From the NCBI RefSeq assembly GCF_013394695.1, contig NZ_CP058258.1, forward strand, positions 1,446,001 through 1,510,000: DNA of 64,000 bases, in the 5' to 3' direction. The position numbers and the translations under genes were made by a program. Origin of the DNA: Streptococcus sp. oral taxon 061. Its GTDB lineage: Bacteria > Bacillota > Bacilli > Lactobacillales > Streptococcaceae. Of this stretch, positions 17,576 through 28,185 are shown piece by piece. Within the stretch, counting starts at the first letter, position 1; the number at the start of each line of letters is the position of its first letter. The notes under the pieces are model-generated. The model ran no database searches and had not been told where the DNA came from. It saw only the letters and a program-made list of their open reading frames with translations.

Positions 17576-18922
17576 TTAGTATAGATCTAGGTAGTTATCA
17601 ATTTCCCATTGTGAAACGAAGGTTGCATAGCTTGCCCACTCAATTCGTTTGGCTTCAAGGAAGCTAGTGTAGATGTGTTCACCTAGAGCCGCTTTAACCA
17701 CTTCGTCTTCTGTCATGGCCTTCAAAGCGTTGTGAAGAGTTGATGGAAGGTCTGTGATACCAGCCTCTTTGCGCTCTTCTGCAGTCATGATATAGATGTT
17801 TTCTTCGATTGGCGCTGGTGCTTCGATTTTGTTTTCAATACCGTGCAAACCAACTTCCAAAAGAACAGCCATTGCGATATATGGATTTGCCATTGGGTCT
17901 ACTGAGCGCAATTCCAAACGTGTTCCCATTCCACGAGTAGCAGGAACGCGGACAAGTGGTGAACGGTTACGACCAGCCCAAGCGATGTAAACAGGTGCTT
18001 CGTAGCCTGGAACCAAACGTTTGTATGAATTAACTGTCGGGTTCATAATAGCTGTGTAATTGTAAGCGTGCTTGATCAAACCACCAAGGAAGTGATAAGC
18101 TGTTTCTGACAATTGCATTCCTTTTGGATCATTTGGATCAAAGAAAGCGTTGTTCCCTTCATCATCAAACAAGGACATATTGCAGTGCATTCCTGAACCA
18201 GCGATACCAAATTTAGGTTTAGCCATAAAGGTTGCATACAAACCATGTTTACGCGCAATTGTTTTTACAACAAGTTTAAAGATTTGAATCTTGTCACAAG
18301 CACGAAGAACTTCATCATACTTAAAGTCAATCTCATGTTGACCTACAGCAACTTCATGGTGACTGGCTTCTACTTCAAATCCCATTTTAGTCAAGACATT
18401 TACAATTTCACGACGGGTATTATCGGCAAGGTCTGTAGGCGCCAAATCAAAGTAACCACCCTTGTCATTTACTTCAAGAGTTGGGTCTCCATTTTCATCA
18501 AGCTTAAACAGGAAGAATTCTGGTTCCGGACCAAGGTTGAAAGATTTGAATCCTACTTTTTCCATGTGATGAAGAGCTCGTTTAAGGTTGCTTCGAGGAT
18601 CTCCAGCAAATGGCTCTCCTTCTGTTGTATAGACATCACAGATCAATCCTGCGACACTACCGTTCTCATCTCCCCAAGGGAAGACAGTCCATGTGTCCAG
18701 GTCAGGGTACAAGTACATATCTGATTCATTGATACGAACAAACCCTTCAATAGAAGATCCATCAAACATAGCCTTGTTTGACAAGACCTTGTCTAGTTGT
18801 TCATCTGTAGCAGGAATTTCGACGTTTTTCATTGTTCCCAAAATATCTGAAAACATAAGACGAATAAAGGTTACATTTTTTTCCTTAACTTCACGACGAA
18901 TATCTGCAGCTGTGATTGGCAT
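17576..18922 (-). CDS. glnA: Glutamine synthetase, type I
   Basis: GlnA makes glutamine from glutamate, ammonia and ATP. The 448-residue protein has [26 protein letters not shown] (about 54-65), the ATP-site region [38 protein letters not shown] and [16 protein letters not shown]. It is of the Firmicute GSI-alpha type without the adenylylation loop tyrosine region of proteobacteria. It follows glnR by 35 nt and is under GlnR control from the operator at 19374-19392. Confidence 0.98.
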   Translation of the reverse strand: MPITAADIRREVKEKNVTFIRLMFSDILGTMKNVEIPATDEQLDKVLSNKAMFDGSSIEGFVRINESDMYLYPDLDTWTVFPWGDENGSVAGLICDVYTTEGEPFAGDPRSNLKRALHHMEKVGFKSFNLGPEPEFFLFKLDENGDPTLEVNDKGGYFDLAPTDLADNTRREIVNVLTKMGFEVEASHHEVAVGQHEIDFKYDEVLRACDKIQIFKLVVKTIARKHGLYATFMAKPKFGIAGSGMHCNMSLFDDEGNNAFFDPNDPKGMQLSETAYHFLGGLIKHAYNYTAIMNPTVNSYKRLVPGYEAPVYIAWAGRNRSPLVRVPATRGMGTRLELRSVDPMANPYIAMAVLLEVGLHGIENKIEAPAPIEENIYIMTAEERKEAGITDLPSTLHNALKAMTEDEVVKAALGEHIYTSFLEAKRIEWASYATFVSQWEIDNYLDLY

Positions 18923-18957
18923 GGTTTTTCTCCTTATATATGACGACTTGCGGTTGC

Positions 18958-19314
18958 CTAACCGCGACCAAAAGGTGATTGTTGAGAAGCAAAGCGACTT
19001 TGTTGAAGAACTTCATTCCGAAGTGCTCGGCGCACCTCAGTTTGACTAACTGGTTTCTTGGCTTTCGCCTCACGTTCGGCATATTTTTTCTTGATAGCAG
19101 CAATGTTCAGACCTTCAGAGATATAGTCCTTAATCTCAAGTAACCGATCCATATCATTTAAAGAATACATCCGGCGGTTACCTTCGTTTCGATCAGGTTT
19201 TATCAACTCCTGATCTTCATAATAACGAATTTGACGCGCCGAAAGATCGGTCAGCTTCATAACACTACCAATGGGGAAAACTGCCATATTGCGACGAAAT
19301 TCTTTTTCCTTCAT
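18958..19314 (-). CDS. glnR: Nitrogen-responsive repressor GlnR (MerR family)
   Basis: GlnR, together with glutamine synthetase, represses nitrogen-assimilation genes when glutamine is plentiful. The protein is 118 residues: a MerR winged helix ([38 protein letters not shown]), a helix ([12 protein letters not shown]) and the C-terminal GlnA-sensing tail ending in [12 protein letters not shown] start at MKEKEFRRN, the pneumococcal start, with AGGA 7 nt before it; the GTG two codons upstream is less likely. glnA follows after 35 nt. The operator overlaps its own promoter region. Confidence 0.96.
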   Translation of the reverse strand: MKEKEFRRNMAVFPIGSVMKLTDLSARQIRYYEDQELIKPDRNEGNRRMYSLNDMDRLLEIKDYISEGLNIAAIKKKYAEREAKAKKPVSQTEVRRALRNEVLQQSRFASQQSPFGRG

Positions 19315-19338
19315 GTGCACTTCCTCTTCTTTCTGTCT

Positions 19339-19367
19339 ATTATAGTCTAAAAAAAATCAATCGTCAA
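19339..19367 (-). promoter_or_regulatory. Promoter of glnRA
   Basis: Minus-strand TTGACG (19362-19367) and TATAAT (19339-19344), spaced 17 bp, about 25 nt before the glnR start. Confidence 0.85.
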
Positions 19368-19373
19368 TTGTTA

Positions 19374-19392
19374 ATGTTATATCTTGTGACAT
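19374..19392 (-). promoter_or_regulatory. GlnR operator
   Basis: ATGTTA-N7-TGACAT, an exact match to the streptococcal GlnR box ATGTNA-N7-TNACAT, immediately upstream of the glnRA -35. This implies autorepression. The preceding membrane-protein gene ends only 4 bp away. Confidence 0.92.
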
Positions 19393-19396
19393 TATT

Positions 19397-19918
19397 TTAT
19401 TTTTTCTGTATGATGCTTCGTAAGCGATCAATATCGTAATTTACAAGAATTGCTACAAAAACACCCATAAATGTTTCAAAAACTCGAGCAAACACGTACA
19501 AAACAGTTTCTCCGTTTGGAATTGATAGGGTAATAATCAGCATAGCTGCAACTCCCCCAATAACTCCTGACTTATTGTTCATGGCAACATTTGTCATGAT
19601 GGTTAACATGGTACAAATTGGAACAACAAGAAGAGTTACCCAAAAGGCTCCATGAAAAAAGTTGTTCAAGAGAAAGAACATCAGCGCATAAAAACCACCG
19701 ATACTATTCCCTAAAATACGTGATGTCCCAAAGTGGACACTCTTATCAAAGTCTTCTCTCAAGCTAAAAACGGCTGTAAGAGCCCCAATCTGAAGTCCCT
19801 TCCATCCAAAAAAACCAAAAATCATGAGAACCAAAAAAACAGCGATTCCTGTTTTAAACGTTCGCATCCCTAACTTAAACTTAGATTTATCAAATGTATA
19901 CTTTTTAAAATAACTCAT
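19397..19918 (-). CDS. FUSC/aromatic acid exporter-like membrane protein
   Basis: A 173-residue integral membrane protein with about five hydrophobic segments (near 25-42, 45-60, 78-90, 92-108, 118-135, 140-158), resembling the N-terminal membrane half of the aromatic acid exporter/FUSC family (RTFKTGIAVFLVLMIFG, SREDFDKS-like loop). It lacks the cytoplasmic half seen in longer relatives. A similar gene sits beside glnR in pneumococcus. No terminator separates it from glnRA, so read-through across the GlnR operator is possible. Substrate unknown. Confidence 0.78.
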   Translation of the reverse strand: MSYFKKYTFDKSKFKLGMRTFKTGIAVFLVLMIFGFFGWKGLQIGALTAVFSLREDFDKSVHFGTSRILGNSIGGFYALMFFLLNNFFHGAFWVTLLVVPICTMLTIMTNVAMNNKSGVIGGVAAMLIITLSIPNGETVLYVFARVFETFMGVFVAILVNYDIDRLRSIIQKK

Positions 19919-20000
19919 AATCTCAACTTTCTTTTTTCCATTTTACCATATTTTTACTTTTTTGAGAAAAGGATTCATCAATTGAAGAAAATAGGAACTA

Positions 20001-20030
20001 AAAAGAGAAGGGTATAAATCCTTCTCTTTT
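20001..20030 (-). terminator. Terminator of the rsmH-ftsL-pbp2X-mraY cluster
   Basis: AAAAGAGAAGG/CCTTCTCTTTT, a perfect 11-bp stem with an 8-nt loop, 18 nt after the mraY stop; the minus strand continues in Ts. Confidence 0.9.
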
Positions 20031-20048
20031 ATAGTCCAATATTCTATT

Positions 20049-21029
20049 TTAGAATAAATACATGAAAGCCAAGGTCACGAGACTAGCAAGCAAGCCCACT
20101 CCCCAGAAGAAGAAATCGACCTTCCACTCACTCCAGGATTGACCTTTACCAGAAAATCCACCCAACTCAAAATGGTGATGAACTGGTGTCATCCGGAAGA
20201 TACGTTTTCCTCCAGTCAACTTAAAGTAGGTAACTTGCATCATGACAGATGTTGTTTCAAAAACATACACTATACCAATCAGGAGTAGCGTCCATTCTTG
20301 GTGCAGCGCCATAGAAATAGCGGCCAACATTCCTCCAAGAGCAAGACTTCCGACATCTCCCATAAAAACTTTAGCAGGCTTATGGTTAAAGACAAAGAAA
20401 CCAAGAAGACCACCAATCATGGCAAGAATCACTAGGAGAATATCCAATTGGTTTTGTACATAAGCAATGACTCCATAGGCAGATAGGCTAATCACTACTG
20501 AGATACTTGCCAAGCCATCAATTCCGTCAGTCAAGTTAACAGCATTTGAAAAACCAACTAGCCAGAAGAGAGCAAAGAAAATGTAAAGAACGCCTAGGTG
20601 CAATGGATACCCAAATACATTTAAGACATCCCCTCCTCTTTCATAAAAGAGATAGAAGATAACTCCTCCTACTAACTGAAGCAAGAGCTTTTGTTTAGGA
20701 TTGAGCCCTTCATTGATTTTACGAAAAACCTTGAGGAAATCATCTAAGAAGCCAACCAAACCATACAAAACGAGAATAAAGAGGATCATTCCAACATTGT
20801 TGGTTAGTTGATTAGTTAAAAGTGCAAGAACTAAACTAACTAAAACGCTTGTTACGAGGAAGACAATCCCTCCCATTGTCGGCGTCCCAGCTTTTGCCTG
20901 GTGTTGTTTAACATCCTCATGCATCTGTTGACCAGTAATCTGTGCTTTACGGTAAAAACGGATAAAAGCTGGAATTCCTACCACTGTAAGGACAAAAGCA
21001 AGGATTCCAGGAAAGATAGAAACTAGCAT
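20049..21029 (-). CDS. mraY: Phospho-N-acetylmuramoyl-pentapeptide transferase MraY
   Basis: MraY makes lipid I from UDP-MurNAc-pentapeptide and undecaprenyl phosphate in the membrane. The 326 residues show about ten hydrophobic segments and the family motifs [15 protein letters not shown] (about 44-58), [10 protein letters not shown] (DD pair), [26 protein letters not shown] and the [12 protein letters not shown] loop. It starts 1 nt after pbp2X ends, as in other streptococci, and ends the cluster. Confidence 0.97.
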   Translation of the reverse strand: MLVSIFPGILAFVLTVVGIPAFIRFYRKAQITGQQMHEDVKQHQAKAGTPTMGGIVFLVTSVLVSLVLALLTNQLTNNVGMILFILVLYGLVGFLDDFLKVFRKINEGLNPKQKLLLQLVGGVIFYLFYERGGDVLNVFGYPLHLGVLYIFFALFWLVGFSNAVNLTDGIDGLASISVVISLSAYGVIAYVQNQLDILLVILAMIGGLLGFFVFNHKPAKVFMGDVGSLALGGMLAAISMALHQEWTLLLIGIVYVFETTSVMMQVTYFKLTGGKRIFRMTPVHHHFELGGFSGKGQSWSEWKVDFFFWGVGLLASLVTLAFMYLF

Positions 21030-21030
21030 T

Positions 21031-23286
21031 CTAATCTCCTAATGTTATTTTTATTTTCTGTATATTTTTTAAAGCTGTATTGGTACGAACACTTTGTTTT
21101 TTTACAGTTTCTCCTGTACCTTCAAATTCAACTTCGATATCCAGCCATTTTGCAAAGGTTTCAACATTCTTCTTAGACCAACCATACAAATCCGGCATCT
21201 CTTCTACCTTGTCAGAAAGGAGTAAGATCTGCTCATTAGCGTCTAGATTGGTTCCTTCTGCCGCTGAACTTTCTTTGATTTTCGTTCCTGAACCGATAAC
21301 GATTGGTTGAACAAGATTGCGTCTCAGTTCCTCTGCCATATCTCTCGGACTATAGTCCTTGGTCGCTGGCATTGCATAACTAGTTGTTGTTGTAACTTGA
21401 TCCAGATTTTTAGCTGTAGACTGAAGATTAAGAGATTCTTTCATGGCAGAAGCTCGTTCAAGAATAGGATTAGCAAATTCTCCAAACCAAGGGTTAGAAA
21501 AGTGTTCTGGCTGTTGAACTGTTACGTAAAGAATAAAATCAGGATTTTCAGAAGGATGCATGGTTACTACAGAAAAGATATAATTGGTTTTCCCAACTAA
21601 ATATCCTCCGTTTTGCTCATCGGCAATTTGAGCTGTTCCAGATTTGACAGAAACATTCTGACCAGGAACAGTAATTACTGGTTTATTATCATTACGATTA
21701 TACATGGTTCCATAGATAGGATCCGTACCAACCAAAATCATATTCTCACGAGTCAAACTAGCCGCTTCTTTAGAAACAGGATTCCCTACAATCTCCCTTT
21801 GTGATTTACGAACAGTCTGATCATTTGGATCATAGAGGGCACTAATAAACTTCGGTTCAAGCATAACCCCATCATTTGCAATTGCTGTAAAAGCACGAAG
21901 CATCTGGGTCTGAGTAACAGAAATCCCTTGACCAAAAGCACTCATGGCAATATTAACAACATTATCTTCAGGTAACTGACCAGCATACTCATCACTCATA
22001 CCAAAACGGGTTGGAACTCCAAACTTAAATCGATTGAGGTATTCTAACCAAGTAGCATCCCCCATCTTTTGTTGGAGCAAGGTCATACCCACATTACTTG
22101 AGTGAGCAAAACCTTGAGAGTATGTCATTATACTTCCTGCTGATAAACCATCATTAACATCCCAGTCTCTGATAGTCGCATCAGCTACCTTCAATTCGCT
22201 ACTGTTGAAATATTCTCCTCCAGGGAAGGTATTATTGTCAATTGCTGAAGCTAAAGTAATCACCTTCATGGTTGAACCTGGTTCATAGTTACTTTGGTAA
22301 AGGATATCACGCCAGACAAAGTCCTCTGTAATCCCTTCTTTGGTATCAGCATCAAAGGTTGGTCTTTGAGTTGTAGCGAGAATCTCTCCCGTCTTGGCAC
22401 TAACCAAGGTCGCAGTCATATACTTGCCTTTTAGTTTTTCTTGGAAGGCATCCATTTGACTTTCCATAAAGGACTGCAAAGGACTAGATAGGGTCGTATA
22501 GACATCTTTCCCGTTTACAGTCTGTCGGGTGACTTGTTCTGTACCAGGAACAATATTACCTAGACGGTCTTTTTCGTATGTAATAATACCATCTGTCCCT
22601 GCCAATAAACTATTTAAGGAACTCTCGATACCCGATGTCCCAATTAGACTTTTCGTGCCATCTTCATTTTCATGTAACTGTGCTAAACCAATAAAGGATG
22701 AGGCAAATTTCCCATTTGGATAACTTCGATTTGGACTAGTCGTAAAATTAATACCCTCGACCTTAGCAGATTCTAAGTCCTGTTTAATGGACATCATATT
22801 AGCATAGGTAATCCCATTCCCTTTAGCACCAAAAGAAACCTGTTTGAGATTTGGTTGAGAGAGTTGGTCTTTGACGTAGGTCTCCTCCATATCTAAGTAT
22901 TTATGAAAAATTTCTGCCACTTTGTTGTACTGTGATTCTTCTACATAAAGAACATCACCATTAGCGGACTTATATTCTTTATCTATTACAGCATAAACAT
23001 TATAAGAGGTCGCATCTTCTGCTATGGGAGTTCCATTACGATCATAAATGGTTCCTCTTTTAGCAGGAACAGTCAGAGTCGTTTGATGAACTTTTTTTGC
23101 TTCTTTAACCAGATTGACCCCAAATTTTGTGCCTGTACCAATAATCACCGCAAAATTAACCAAAAAAACAGCAAAGAGAAAGACGGCCAAGAGGCTCAGA
23201 CTCTTCCCCACTCGTCTGCGGTTTTCCATTGGAGATTTACGATTCTTAATGGCAAAGCGTATGATTCTTTCTTTCATAGTTTTCAT
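21031..23286 (-). CDS. pbpX: Penicillin-binding protein 2X
   Basis: PBP2X is the septal transpeptidase and a primary beta-lactam target. The 751-residue protein has a short cytoplasmic tail, one membrane helix (about 29-50), the dimerisation domain, the transpeptidase domain with STMK (S338-K341), SSN (396-398) and KSGT (548-551), and two C-terminal PASTA domains. Numbers are one higher than in pneumococcal R6. The active-site neighbour T339 (R6 T338) is unchanged, but the residue before KSG is Val (R6 L546), a change known from mosaic resistant alleles and common in commensal donors. It lies between ftsL (3-nt gap) and mraY. Confidence 0.97.
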   Translation of the reverse strand: MKTMKERIIRFAIKNRKSPMENRRRVGKSLSLLAVFLFAVFLVNFAVIIGTGTKFGVNLVKEAKKVHQTTLTVPAKRGTIYDRNGTPIAEDATSYNVYAVIDKEYKSANGDVLYVEESQYNKVAEIFHKYLDMEETYVKDQLSQPNLKQVSFGAKGNGITYANMMSIKQDLESAKVEGINFTTSPNRSYPNGKFASSFIGLAQLHENEDGTKSLIGTSGIESSLNSLLAGTDGIITYEKDRLGNIVPGTEQVTRQTVNGKDVYTTLSSPLQSFMESQMDAFQEKLKGKYMTATLVSAKTGEILATTQRPTFDADTKEGITEDFVWRDILYQSNYEPGSTMKVITLASAIDNNTFPGGEYFNSSELKVADATIRDWDVNDGLSAGSIMTYSQGFAHSSNVGMTLLQQKMGDATWLEYLNRFKFGVPTRFGMSDEYAGQLPEDNVVNIAMSAFGQGISVTQTQMLRAFTAIANDGVMLEPKFISALYDPNDQTVRKSQREIVGNPVSKEAASLTRENMILVGTDPIYGTMYNRNDNKPVITVPGQNVSVKSGTAQIADEQNGGYLVGKTNYIFSVVTMHPSENPDFILYVTVQQPEHFSNPWFGEFANPILERASAMKESLNLQSTAKNLDQVTTTTSYAMPATKDYSPRDMAEELRRNLVQPIVIGSGTKIKESSAAEGTNLDANEQILLLSDKVEEMPDLYGWSKKNVETFAKWLDIEVEFEGTGETVKKQSVRTNTALKNIQKIKITLGD

Positions 23287-23289
23287 CTA

Positions 23290-23607
23290 CTACTCCGCCG
23301 ATCGAATATTTTCATTATTCAATTGCAAGTCTTGTGAATTTGCAATTCCGGTCAAACGTTCTGATCGGATTAATTCGTTAACTTCTTGTTTGGCATCATC
23401 TAGCTCTGTCTTTTTTTCTTCAATTTGTGCATTGACTCTTGTCAAATCACTCTGGACCTGAAAAAGTTTTGTCTGCATATAGACTACACTAATTGCTAAG
23501 ACAAGGGCTGTTATGGCAATTGAAAAGTAAAAGGCCTTTTCAACACGTGAAAATTTTTTTATACGAGCTTGTAGCAATTGGCTCGTTGTTCCTCTGTTTT
23601 CTGCCAT
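23290..23607 (-). CDS. ftsL: Cell division protein FtsL
   Basis: A 105-residue bitopic protein: a short cytoplasmic N-terminus, one membrane helix (KAFYFSIAITALVLAISVVYM, about 24-44) and an extracellular coiled coil (VNAQIEEKKTELDDAKQEVNELI). Position between rsmH and pbp2X identifies it as FtsL, which links FtsW/PBP2X to the divisome. It starts 9 nt after rsmH ends. Confidence 0.93.
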   Translation of the reverse strand: MAENRGTTSQLLQARIKKFSRVEKAFYFSIAITALVLAISVVYMQTKLFQVQSDLTRVNAQIEEKKTELDDAKQEVNELIRSERLTGIANSQDLQLNNENIRSAE

Positions 23608-23616
23608 TGTTTCCTC

Positions 23617-24567
23617 TTACTTGTGAATTTTTCTTGCCACTCGTAGCTTGGCTGAGTGGGAACGATTATTGGCTTCCAATTCTTCCTTGCTTGGTAAAAT
23701 CGGCTTCCGAGATACTAATTCCATCTTTGGCTTGAGATCGTCTGGGATGAAAGGTAGTCCTTTAGGAACTTCAACTGTAGAAGCTTCCTTAAATAACTGC
23801 TTAGTCAAGCGATCTTCCAGCGAATGAAAAGTGATGACTGATATTCTTCCATTGAGAGCTAGAAGTTCAATTGCCTGCTGGATTGATTCATCCGCAGCCC
23901 CCAGTTCATCATTGACCTCAATACGGATAGCTTGGAAAATTTGTTTGGCTGGGTGACCTTTTTTCTTGAGTTCCTTTGCTGGTTTTGCAGATTTGATAAT
24001 CTCTGCCAATTCTGTCGTGGTCTCAATCGGTTTCTGTTCACGCGCCTGTTCAATTTTTCGAGCAATCTGTTTGGAAAACTTGTCTTCTCCATATTTGAAA
24101 AAGATTCTTACCAAATCATGGTAGTCGTAGTGATTAACGACTTCATAAGCGGTCAAACTAGCTTCCTGATTCATGCGCATATCCAGCGGTGCATCCTTCT
24201 TATAGGAAAAACCACGTTCACGCTGATCCAACTGCGGGCTTGACACACCTAAATCATAACAAATTCCATCAATTTCAGTCACACCTAAGTCATGTAAGCG
24301 GTCCTTCAAATGACGGAAATTATCCTTGATGAAGGTGACCATTCCTTTTTCGATATAAGGTGCCAGACGTTTTTGCGCATTATCAATGGCATTCTGGTCC
24401 TGGTCAAAAGCATATAAATGCCCCTTCTCACTTAACTTACTTAATAAATACTCGCTGTGTCCTGCTCCTCCCAAGGTCGCATCAACGTAAATACCATCAG
24501 GTTTTACATCTAGCATATCAATGGTCTCATGGAGCATGACCGTTACATGATGAAATTCTTTTGTCAT
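23617..24567 (-). CDS. rsmH: 16S rRNA (cytosine-1402-N4)-methyltransferase RsmH (MraW)
   Basis: RsmH methylates C1402 in the ribosomal decoding site. The 316-residue protein has [23 protein letters not shown] at its start (motif spread over 6-28), [43 protein letters not shown] (motif spread), and [18 protein letters not shown]. It is the first gene of the division cluster and lies 68 nt after uvrC. There is no clear SD; an extended -10 sits only 9 nt before the ATG. Confidence 0.96.
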   Translation of the reverse strand: MTKEFHHVTVMLHETIDMLDVKPDGIYVDATLGGAGHSEYLLSKLSEKGHLYAFDQDQNAIDNAQKRLAPYIEKGMVTFIKDNFRHLKDRLHDLGVTEIDGICYDLGVSSPQLDQRERGFSYKKDAPLDMRMNQEASLTAYEVVNHYDYHDLVRIFFKYGEDKFSKQIARKIEQAREQKPIETTTELAEIIKSAKPAKELKKKGHPAKQIFQAIRIEVNDELGAADESIQQAIELLALNGRISVITFHSLEDRLTKQLFKEASTVEVPKGLPFIPDDLKPKMELVSRKPILPSKEELEANNRSHSAKLRVARKIHK

Positions 24568-24576
24568 ATCTTATCT

Positions 24577-24585
24577 ATTTTACCA
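24577..24585 (-). promoter_or_regulatory. Extended -10 promoter very close to the rsmH start
   Basis: Minus-strand TGGTAAAAT, an extended -10, ends 9 nt before the rsmH ATG, so a transcript from here would have a leader of only a few nucleotides. The -35 is weak. Co-transcription from uvrC is the alternative. Confidence 0.45.
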
Positions 24586-24635
24586 CAAATCCGACTAGCT
24601 TGCACTCACTAAAGCTAAAACATTCCACTGTTGCT

Positions 24636-26462
24636 TTATTCCTTATACTCGACAGGCTTCTCAGCTACTTGAGCTAGCCCTGAGTCTACTTCTGGATTCA
24701 GGTGATGATGAACTGCCTCTGCCACTGCTCTTGGTATACCAACAGCGACAATCTCATCCACACTGGCTTCCTTGATTTTTGTCAGAGATTTGAAATATTT
24801 CATCAAATTCTGCTTGCGTTTTGGACCCAAACCTTCAATTCCATCCAATTGAGAGGAGAAGGAATTTTTAGAACGTAGTTGTCGGTGGAAGGTAATGGCA
24901 AAACGGTGGACTTCATCCTGAATGCGTTGCAGGAGGAAAAATTCTTGAGAATTGCGAGACAACTCTACCACCTCAAGTGGGTCTCCAAAAAGCAATTCAT
25001 GGGTTTGGTGCTTGTCATTCTTTTGCAGGCCTGCGATCGGAATATCTAACCCCAACTCTTCTTGAATGACCTGTTTAGCGATATTGACCTGACCTTGTCC
25101 CCCATCAATGACAATCAAATCTGGCGGTGTCAAACCGTCACGTTGGACGCGTCCATAGCGTCTGCGAATAACCTCACGCATACTAGCATAGTCATCTGGT
25201 CCGACCACAGTCTTGATTTTATACTTACGGTAATCCTTCTTGCTAGGTTTTCCGTTGACAAAAACAACCATAGCAGAGACAGGACTAGTCCCCATAATAT
25301 TAGAGTTATCAAAAGACTCGATACGGACTGGGGTTGGAATTTGTAAGAGTCGTCCCAAGTTTTCAATGGCTCCTTGAGTCTTCTCAACTGATTTTTCTAG
25401 CAGGTTAAATTTCTGCTCTAGACTGACACGAGCATTTTTGATAGCTAGATTGACCAGTTGCTTCTTCTCCCCACGTTGAGGCTTGAGAACCTTGGTATCC
25501 ACCAAAGCCTTGATAGCTTCTTCGTCAATATCTTGAGGAATCAGAATTTCATTGGGGACCAAGTGAGATTTTTCTTGATAAAACTGTCCCACATAGGTCA
25601 AGAAATCCTCGTCTGGATCGTTGTAGTATGGAAAGAGATTGACGTCGCGTTCAATTAGTTTACCTTGACGGACAAAGAAAACCTGAACGCACATCCAACC
25701 TTTTTCTACATAGTAGCCAAATACATCACGATTTTGAAGATCTTTTGCCATGACTCGTTGCTTAGTTCGAAGGGTGCCAATGGCCTGAATCAAATCACGG
25801 TATTCCGCTGCACGTTCAAACTCCATACTTTGGGCTGCCACTGCCATTTTACCCTTGAGATCATCGATGATTTTGTCATCCTGTCCTTTTAGGAAGTCAG
25901 AAACCTCCTGAGCCATAGACTTGAAATAGGCCTCATCTTTCTGACAGATGGTGTGGGCCATACATTGCCCGATGTGGTAGTAAAAACAGACTTTAGAGGG
26001 CGAGTTGGTACACTTGCGAAAAGGGAAAATCCGATCCAATAGCCGTTTGATTTCATTGGCTGCCCCCACATCCGGATAGGGACCAAAGTAGAGTCCTCCG
26101 TCCTTCTTGACCTGACGGGTGATAATCAAGCGAGGATAGCGCTCATTTGTGATTTTGATAAAAGGATAGGACTTATCATCCTTGAGCATAATATTGTACT
26201 TAGGCTTGTTTTCCTTGATTAGGTTGATCTCCAAAAGAAGGGCTTCAATATTAGACTCCGTCACAATAAATTCAAAATCTACAATCTCAGATACCAGGGC
26301 TTCTGTCTTGGTATCATGGCTCCCGCGGAAGTAGGACCGCACCCGATTGCGCAGATTTTTAGCCTTTCCTACATAAATGATAGTGCCGTTTTTATCTTTG
26401 TGAATGTAACAACCAGGGCTAGTCGGCAAGAGCTCCAGTTTTGATTTAATCAATTTATTCAT
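24636..26462 (-). CDS. uvrC: Excinuclease ABC subunit C
   Basis: UvrC makes the dual incisions in nucleotide excision repair. The 608 residues show the GIY-YIG domain at the start ([25 protein letters not shown]), the UVR motif ([19 protein letters not shown]), the RNase H-like domain ([32 protein letters not shown]) and the C-terminal HhH pair ([19 protein letters not shown]). Length is normal. A promoter was not clear upstream. Confidence 0.97.
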   Translation of the reverse strand: MNKLIKSKLELLPTSPGCYIHKDKNGTIIYVGKAKNLRNRVRSYFRGSHDTKTEALVSEIVDFEFIVTESNIEALLLEINLIKENKPKYNIMLKDDKSYPFIKITNERYPRLIITRQVKKDGGLYFGPYPDVGAANEIKRLLDRIFPFRKCTNSPSKVCFYYHIGQCMAHTICQKDEAYFKSMAQEVSDFLKGQDDKIIDDLKGKMAVAAQSMEFERAAEYRDLIQAIGTLRTKQRVMAKDLQNRDVFGYYVEKGWMCVQVFFVRQGKLIERDVNLFPYYNDPDEDFLTYVGQFYQEKSHLVPNEILIPQDIDEEAIKALVDTKVLKPQRGEKKQLVNLAIKNARVSLEQKFNLLEKSVEKTQGAIENLGRLLQIPTPVRIESFDNSNIMGTSPVSAMVVFVNGKPSKKDYRKYKIKTVVGPDDYASMREVIRRRYGRVQRDGLTPPDLIVIDGGQGQVNIAKQVIQEELGLDIPIAGLQKNDKHQTHELLFGDPLEVVELSRNSQEFFLLQRIQDEVHRFAITFHRQLRSKNSFSSQLDGIEGLGPKRKQNLMKYFKSLTKIKEASVDEIVAVGIPRAVAEAVHHHLNPEVDSGLAQVAEKPVEYKE

Positions 26463-26531
26463 AGTTCCATTATAGCAAAAAGCCCCCTGTATTGCTTAAA
26501 TCAGAGAGCTCCAGTTTCCTTAGAAAATCAG

Positions 26532-27233
26532 TTATTCTCCAGACTCATATAGCTCTTGAACTTCTTTTACATCTTGAGCTTGGATACCATAATAGGACCC
26601 CGCTGGTTGCATAACCGAAACTTCATTGGTGTGTTCCAAACCAATAGCATGGCCTAGTTCATGCTCTGCTGTATGCAAGATACGGTCATCCGTATAGCCA
26701 TAATTTGGATTAGATAGATAGTAATGATTCAAACGAACGGTTACGGAAGTGAATTGTTTGGTTAGGAGATTTGTTTGACTCTCTGCCTCGCCAGCAACAG
26801 CTGTCGAACCATCGTTCATTTCGGTAGCGAAAATATTGGCCTGATCCGGTTCTGTTACAAGCACAAAGTTAAAAGTACCGGTCTGATTCCAGTTAGAAAT
26901 AGCTTCAGTATAAGCTTTTTGGAAGCTAACATCCATTTGAGGATCGATATAAATCGTTGCTTGTGCCTTTGGCCATTTTGCTCCTGAATCTTGGTGATAA
27001 TCTGTCTGAGATAAGCCTTGCAATTTGCCAGTTTCTTGCCATTGTTGCCAACCTTCTTGGCCGACTCGAACCACTTTACTAACTTGATTTAAAGTAGCAG
27101 GTAAATCACCTGTCACATACCAGAGAATCCCAAAAGTGATGAGAATTAAGAGGATAAGTGTCCATACAAGGCGCCAAAAAATGCGCAAAATCCCTAATAA
27201 AAATCGACATAACACACGAATAATCCAGCCCAT
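26532..27233 (-). CDS. Membrane-anchored matrixin-like zinc metalloprotease
   Basis: A 233-residue protein with an N-terminal hydrophobic helix (about 3-41), then an extracellular domain carrying HELGHAIGLEH (191-201, zinc ligands H191, H195, H201 and catalytic E192) and a Met-turn at SVMQPAG (M208). This is the HExxHxxGxxH signature of the M10 matrixin clan. I start at MGWIIRVL because AAAGGTGGG lies before this ATG; an ATG 33 nt upstream falls inside the estA terminator hairpin and has no SD. A close homologue exists in pneumococcus as a predicted Zn-protease. Substrate unknown. Confidence 0.85.
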   Translation of the reverse strand: MGWIIRVLCRFLLGILRIFWRLVWTLILLILITFGILWYVTGDLPATLNQVSKVVRVGQEGWQQWQETGKLQGLSQTDYHQDSGAKWPKAQATIYIDPQMDVSFQKAYTEAISNWNQTGTFNFVLVTEPDQANIFATEMNDGSTAVAGEAESQTNLLTKQFTSVTVRLNHYYLSNPNYGYTDDRILHTAEHELGHAIGLEHTNEVSVMQPAGSYYGIQAQDVKEVQELYESGE

Positions 27234-27257
27234 AATTGCCCACCTTTCTAAAAAATA

Positions 27258-27302
27258 AGAACCCATCTTTAAGCCATGGATCCCATTCTAAAGATAGGTT
27301 CT
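27258..27302 (-). terminator. Terminator of estA
   Basis: AGAACCTATCTTTA/TAAAGATGGGTTCT on the minus strand, 14-bp arms with one mismatch, followed by TATTTTTT. It lies between the estA stop and the matrixin start. Confidence 0.85.
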
Positions 27303-27337
27303 CTATTTTACTGAATAAAACTGAAAGAAAGCTAAAA

Positions 27338-28117
27338 TTAAGACAAGCGTTCCTCCAAAACGAAATCAATTGGTAAAGTAGCCAAAAAACGGTCCAATTG
27401 CTTTTCCCAATAATACCACTCATGGGTTCCTGCACTGTGGCTATAGGTCACATCAAAACCGAGTTTCTTGAGATTCTTCACTGCTAGATTATTAGCAGCA
27501 TACAAGAAATCTTGCTCCCCACACCAAACCCAGAGCTTGGTTTTCTTATCAGACTTTTTAGCGAGTGTTTCAAGTGAGTAAGGACTATTCACCCAATCAT
27601 TTACTTTGCCAAAAACTCCTCTCCAGTAGGAACGCGTCCCTAAATCTTGACTCTCAGGAGAAAACTCCTCGAAACTAAGTGCCCCAGAAAAGCTAGCGGC
27701 ACGCGAGAAACGGTCAGTTGACAGTGCCAATTTGAAGGAACCGTAGCCTCCCATTGAAAGACCAGCGATAAAAGTCTTTTCACGCTTGTTGGTCATATTT
27801 GGGAAGAAGCGTTTGAGCACCTTAGGCAATTCTTCTGCTATAGCTGTATAGTAGTTATAGCCATACTGAGTATCTGTATACCAGCCATTACATGTATTTG
27901 GCAGGACAACAATCAGATTGGTCCCTCGTAGCAAGCGTTCTACATTGGTCCGCTTGAGCCAACTATTTTGATTTCCAGACATTCCGTGAAGTAGGTAGAG
28001 AACTGGGATATCTGTAGAGTCTGGCTCTGTTACCCGAGACGCATCCGGATAGAGTACATTTACTCCCCACTCCATATCTAAAACTTCTGAGTAATACTCA
28101 ATCTTCATTACTGCCAT
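27338..28117 (-). CDS. estA: Esterase EstA (tributyrin esterase, esterase D family)
   Basis: A 259-residue alpha/beta hydrolase. In pneumococcus EstA releases short acyl groups and can deacetylate host sialic acids. Visible: [15 protein letters not shown] oxyanion-hole region, nucleophile elbow GLSMGGYG with S121, WCGEQDFLY acid region, and [10 protein letters not shown] with the catalytic His near the C-terminus. No signal peptide. I start at [10 protein letters not shown], with AAGGAG 7 nt before it; the ATG six codons earlier lacks an SD. It lies 69 nt after the RNase J2 gene. Confidence 0.92.
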   Translation of the reverse strand: MAVMKIEYYSEVLDMEWGVNVLYPDASRVTEPDSTDIPVLYLLHGMSGNQNSWLKRTNVERLLRGTNLIVVLPNTCNGWYTDTQYGYNYYTAIAEELPKVLKRFFPNMTNKREKTFIAGLSMGGYGSFKLALSTDRFSRAASFSGALSFEEFSPESQDLGTRSYWRGVFGKVNDWVNSPYSLETLAKKSDKKTKLWVWCGEQDFLYAANNLAVKNLKKLGFDVTYSHSAGTHEWYYWEKQLDRFLATLPIDFVLEERLS

Positions 28118-28185
28118 AACTTGCTCCTTATACACTTAAGATAAGAAAAAGCCGAAACTCGACTTTCTCTACTGTTATTTAATCC

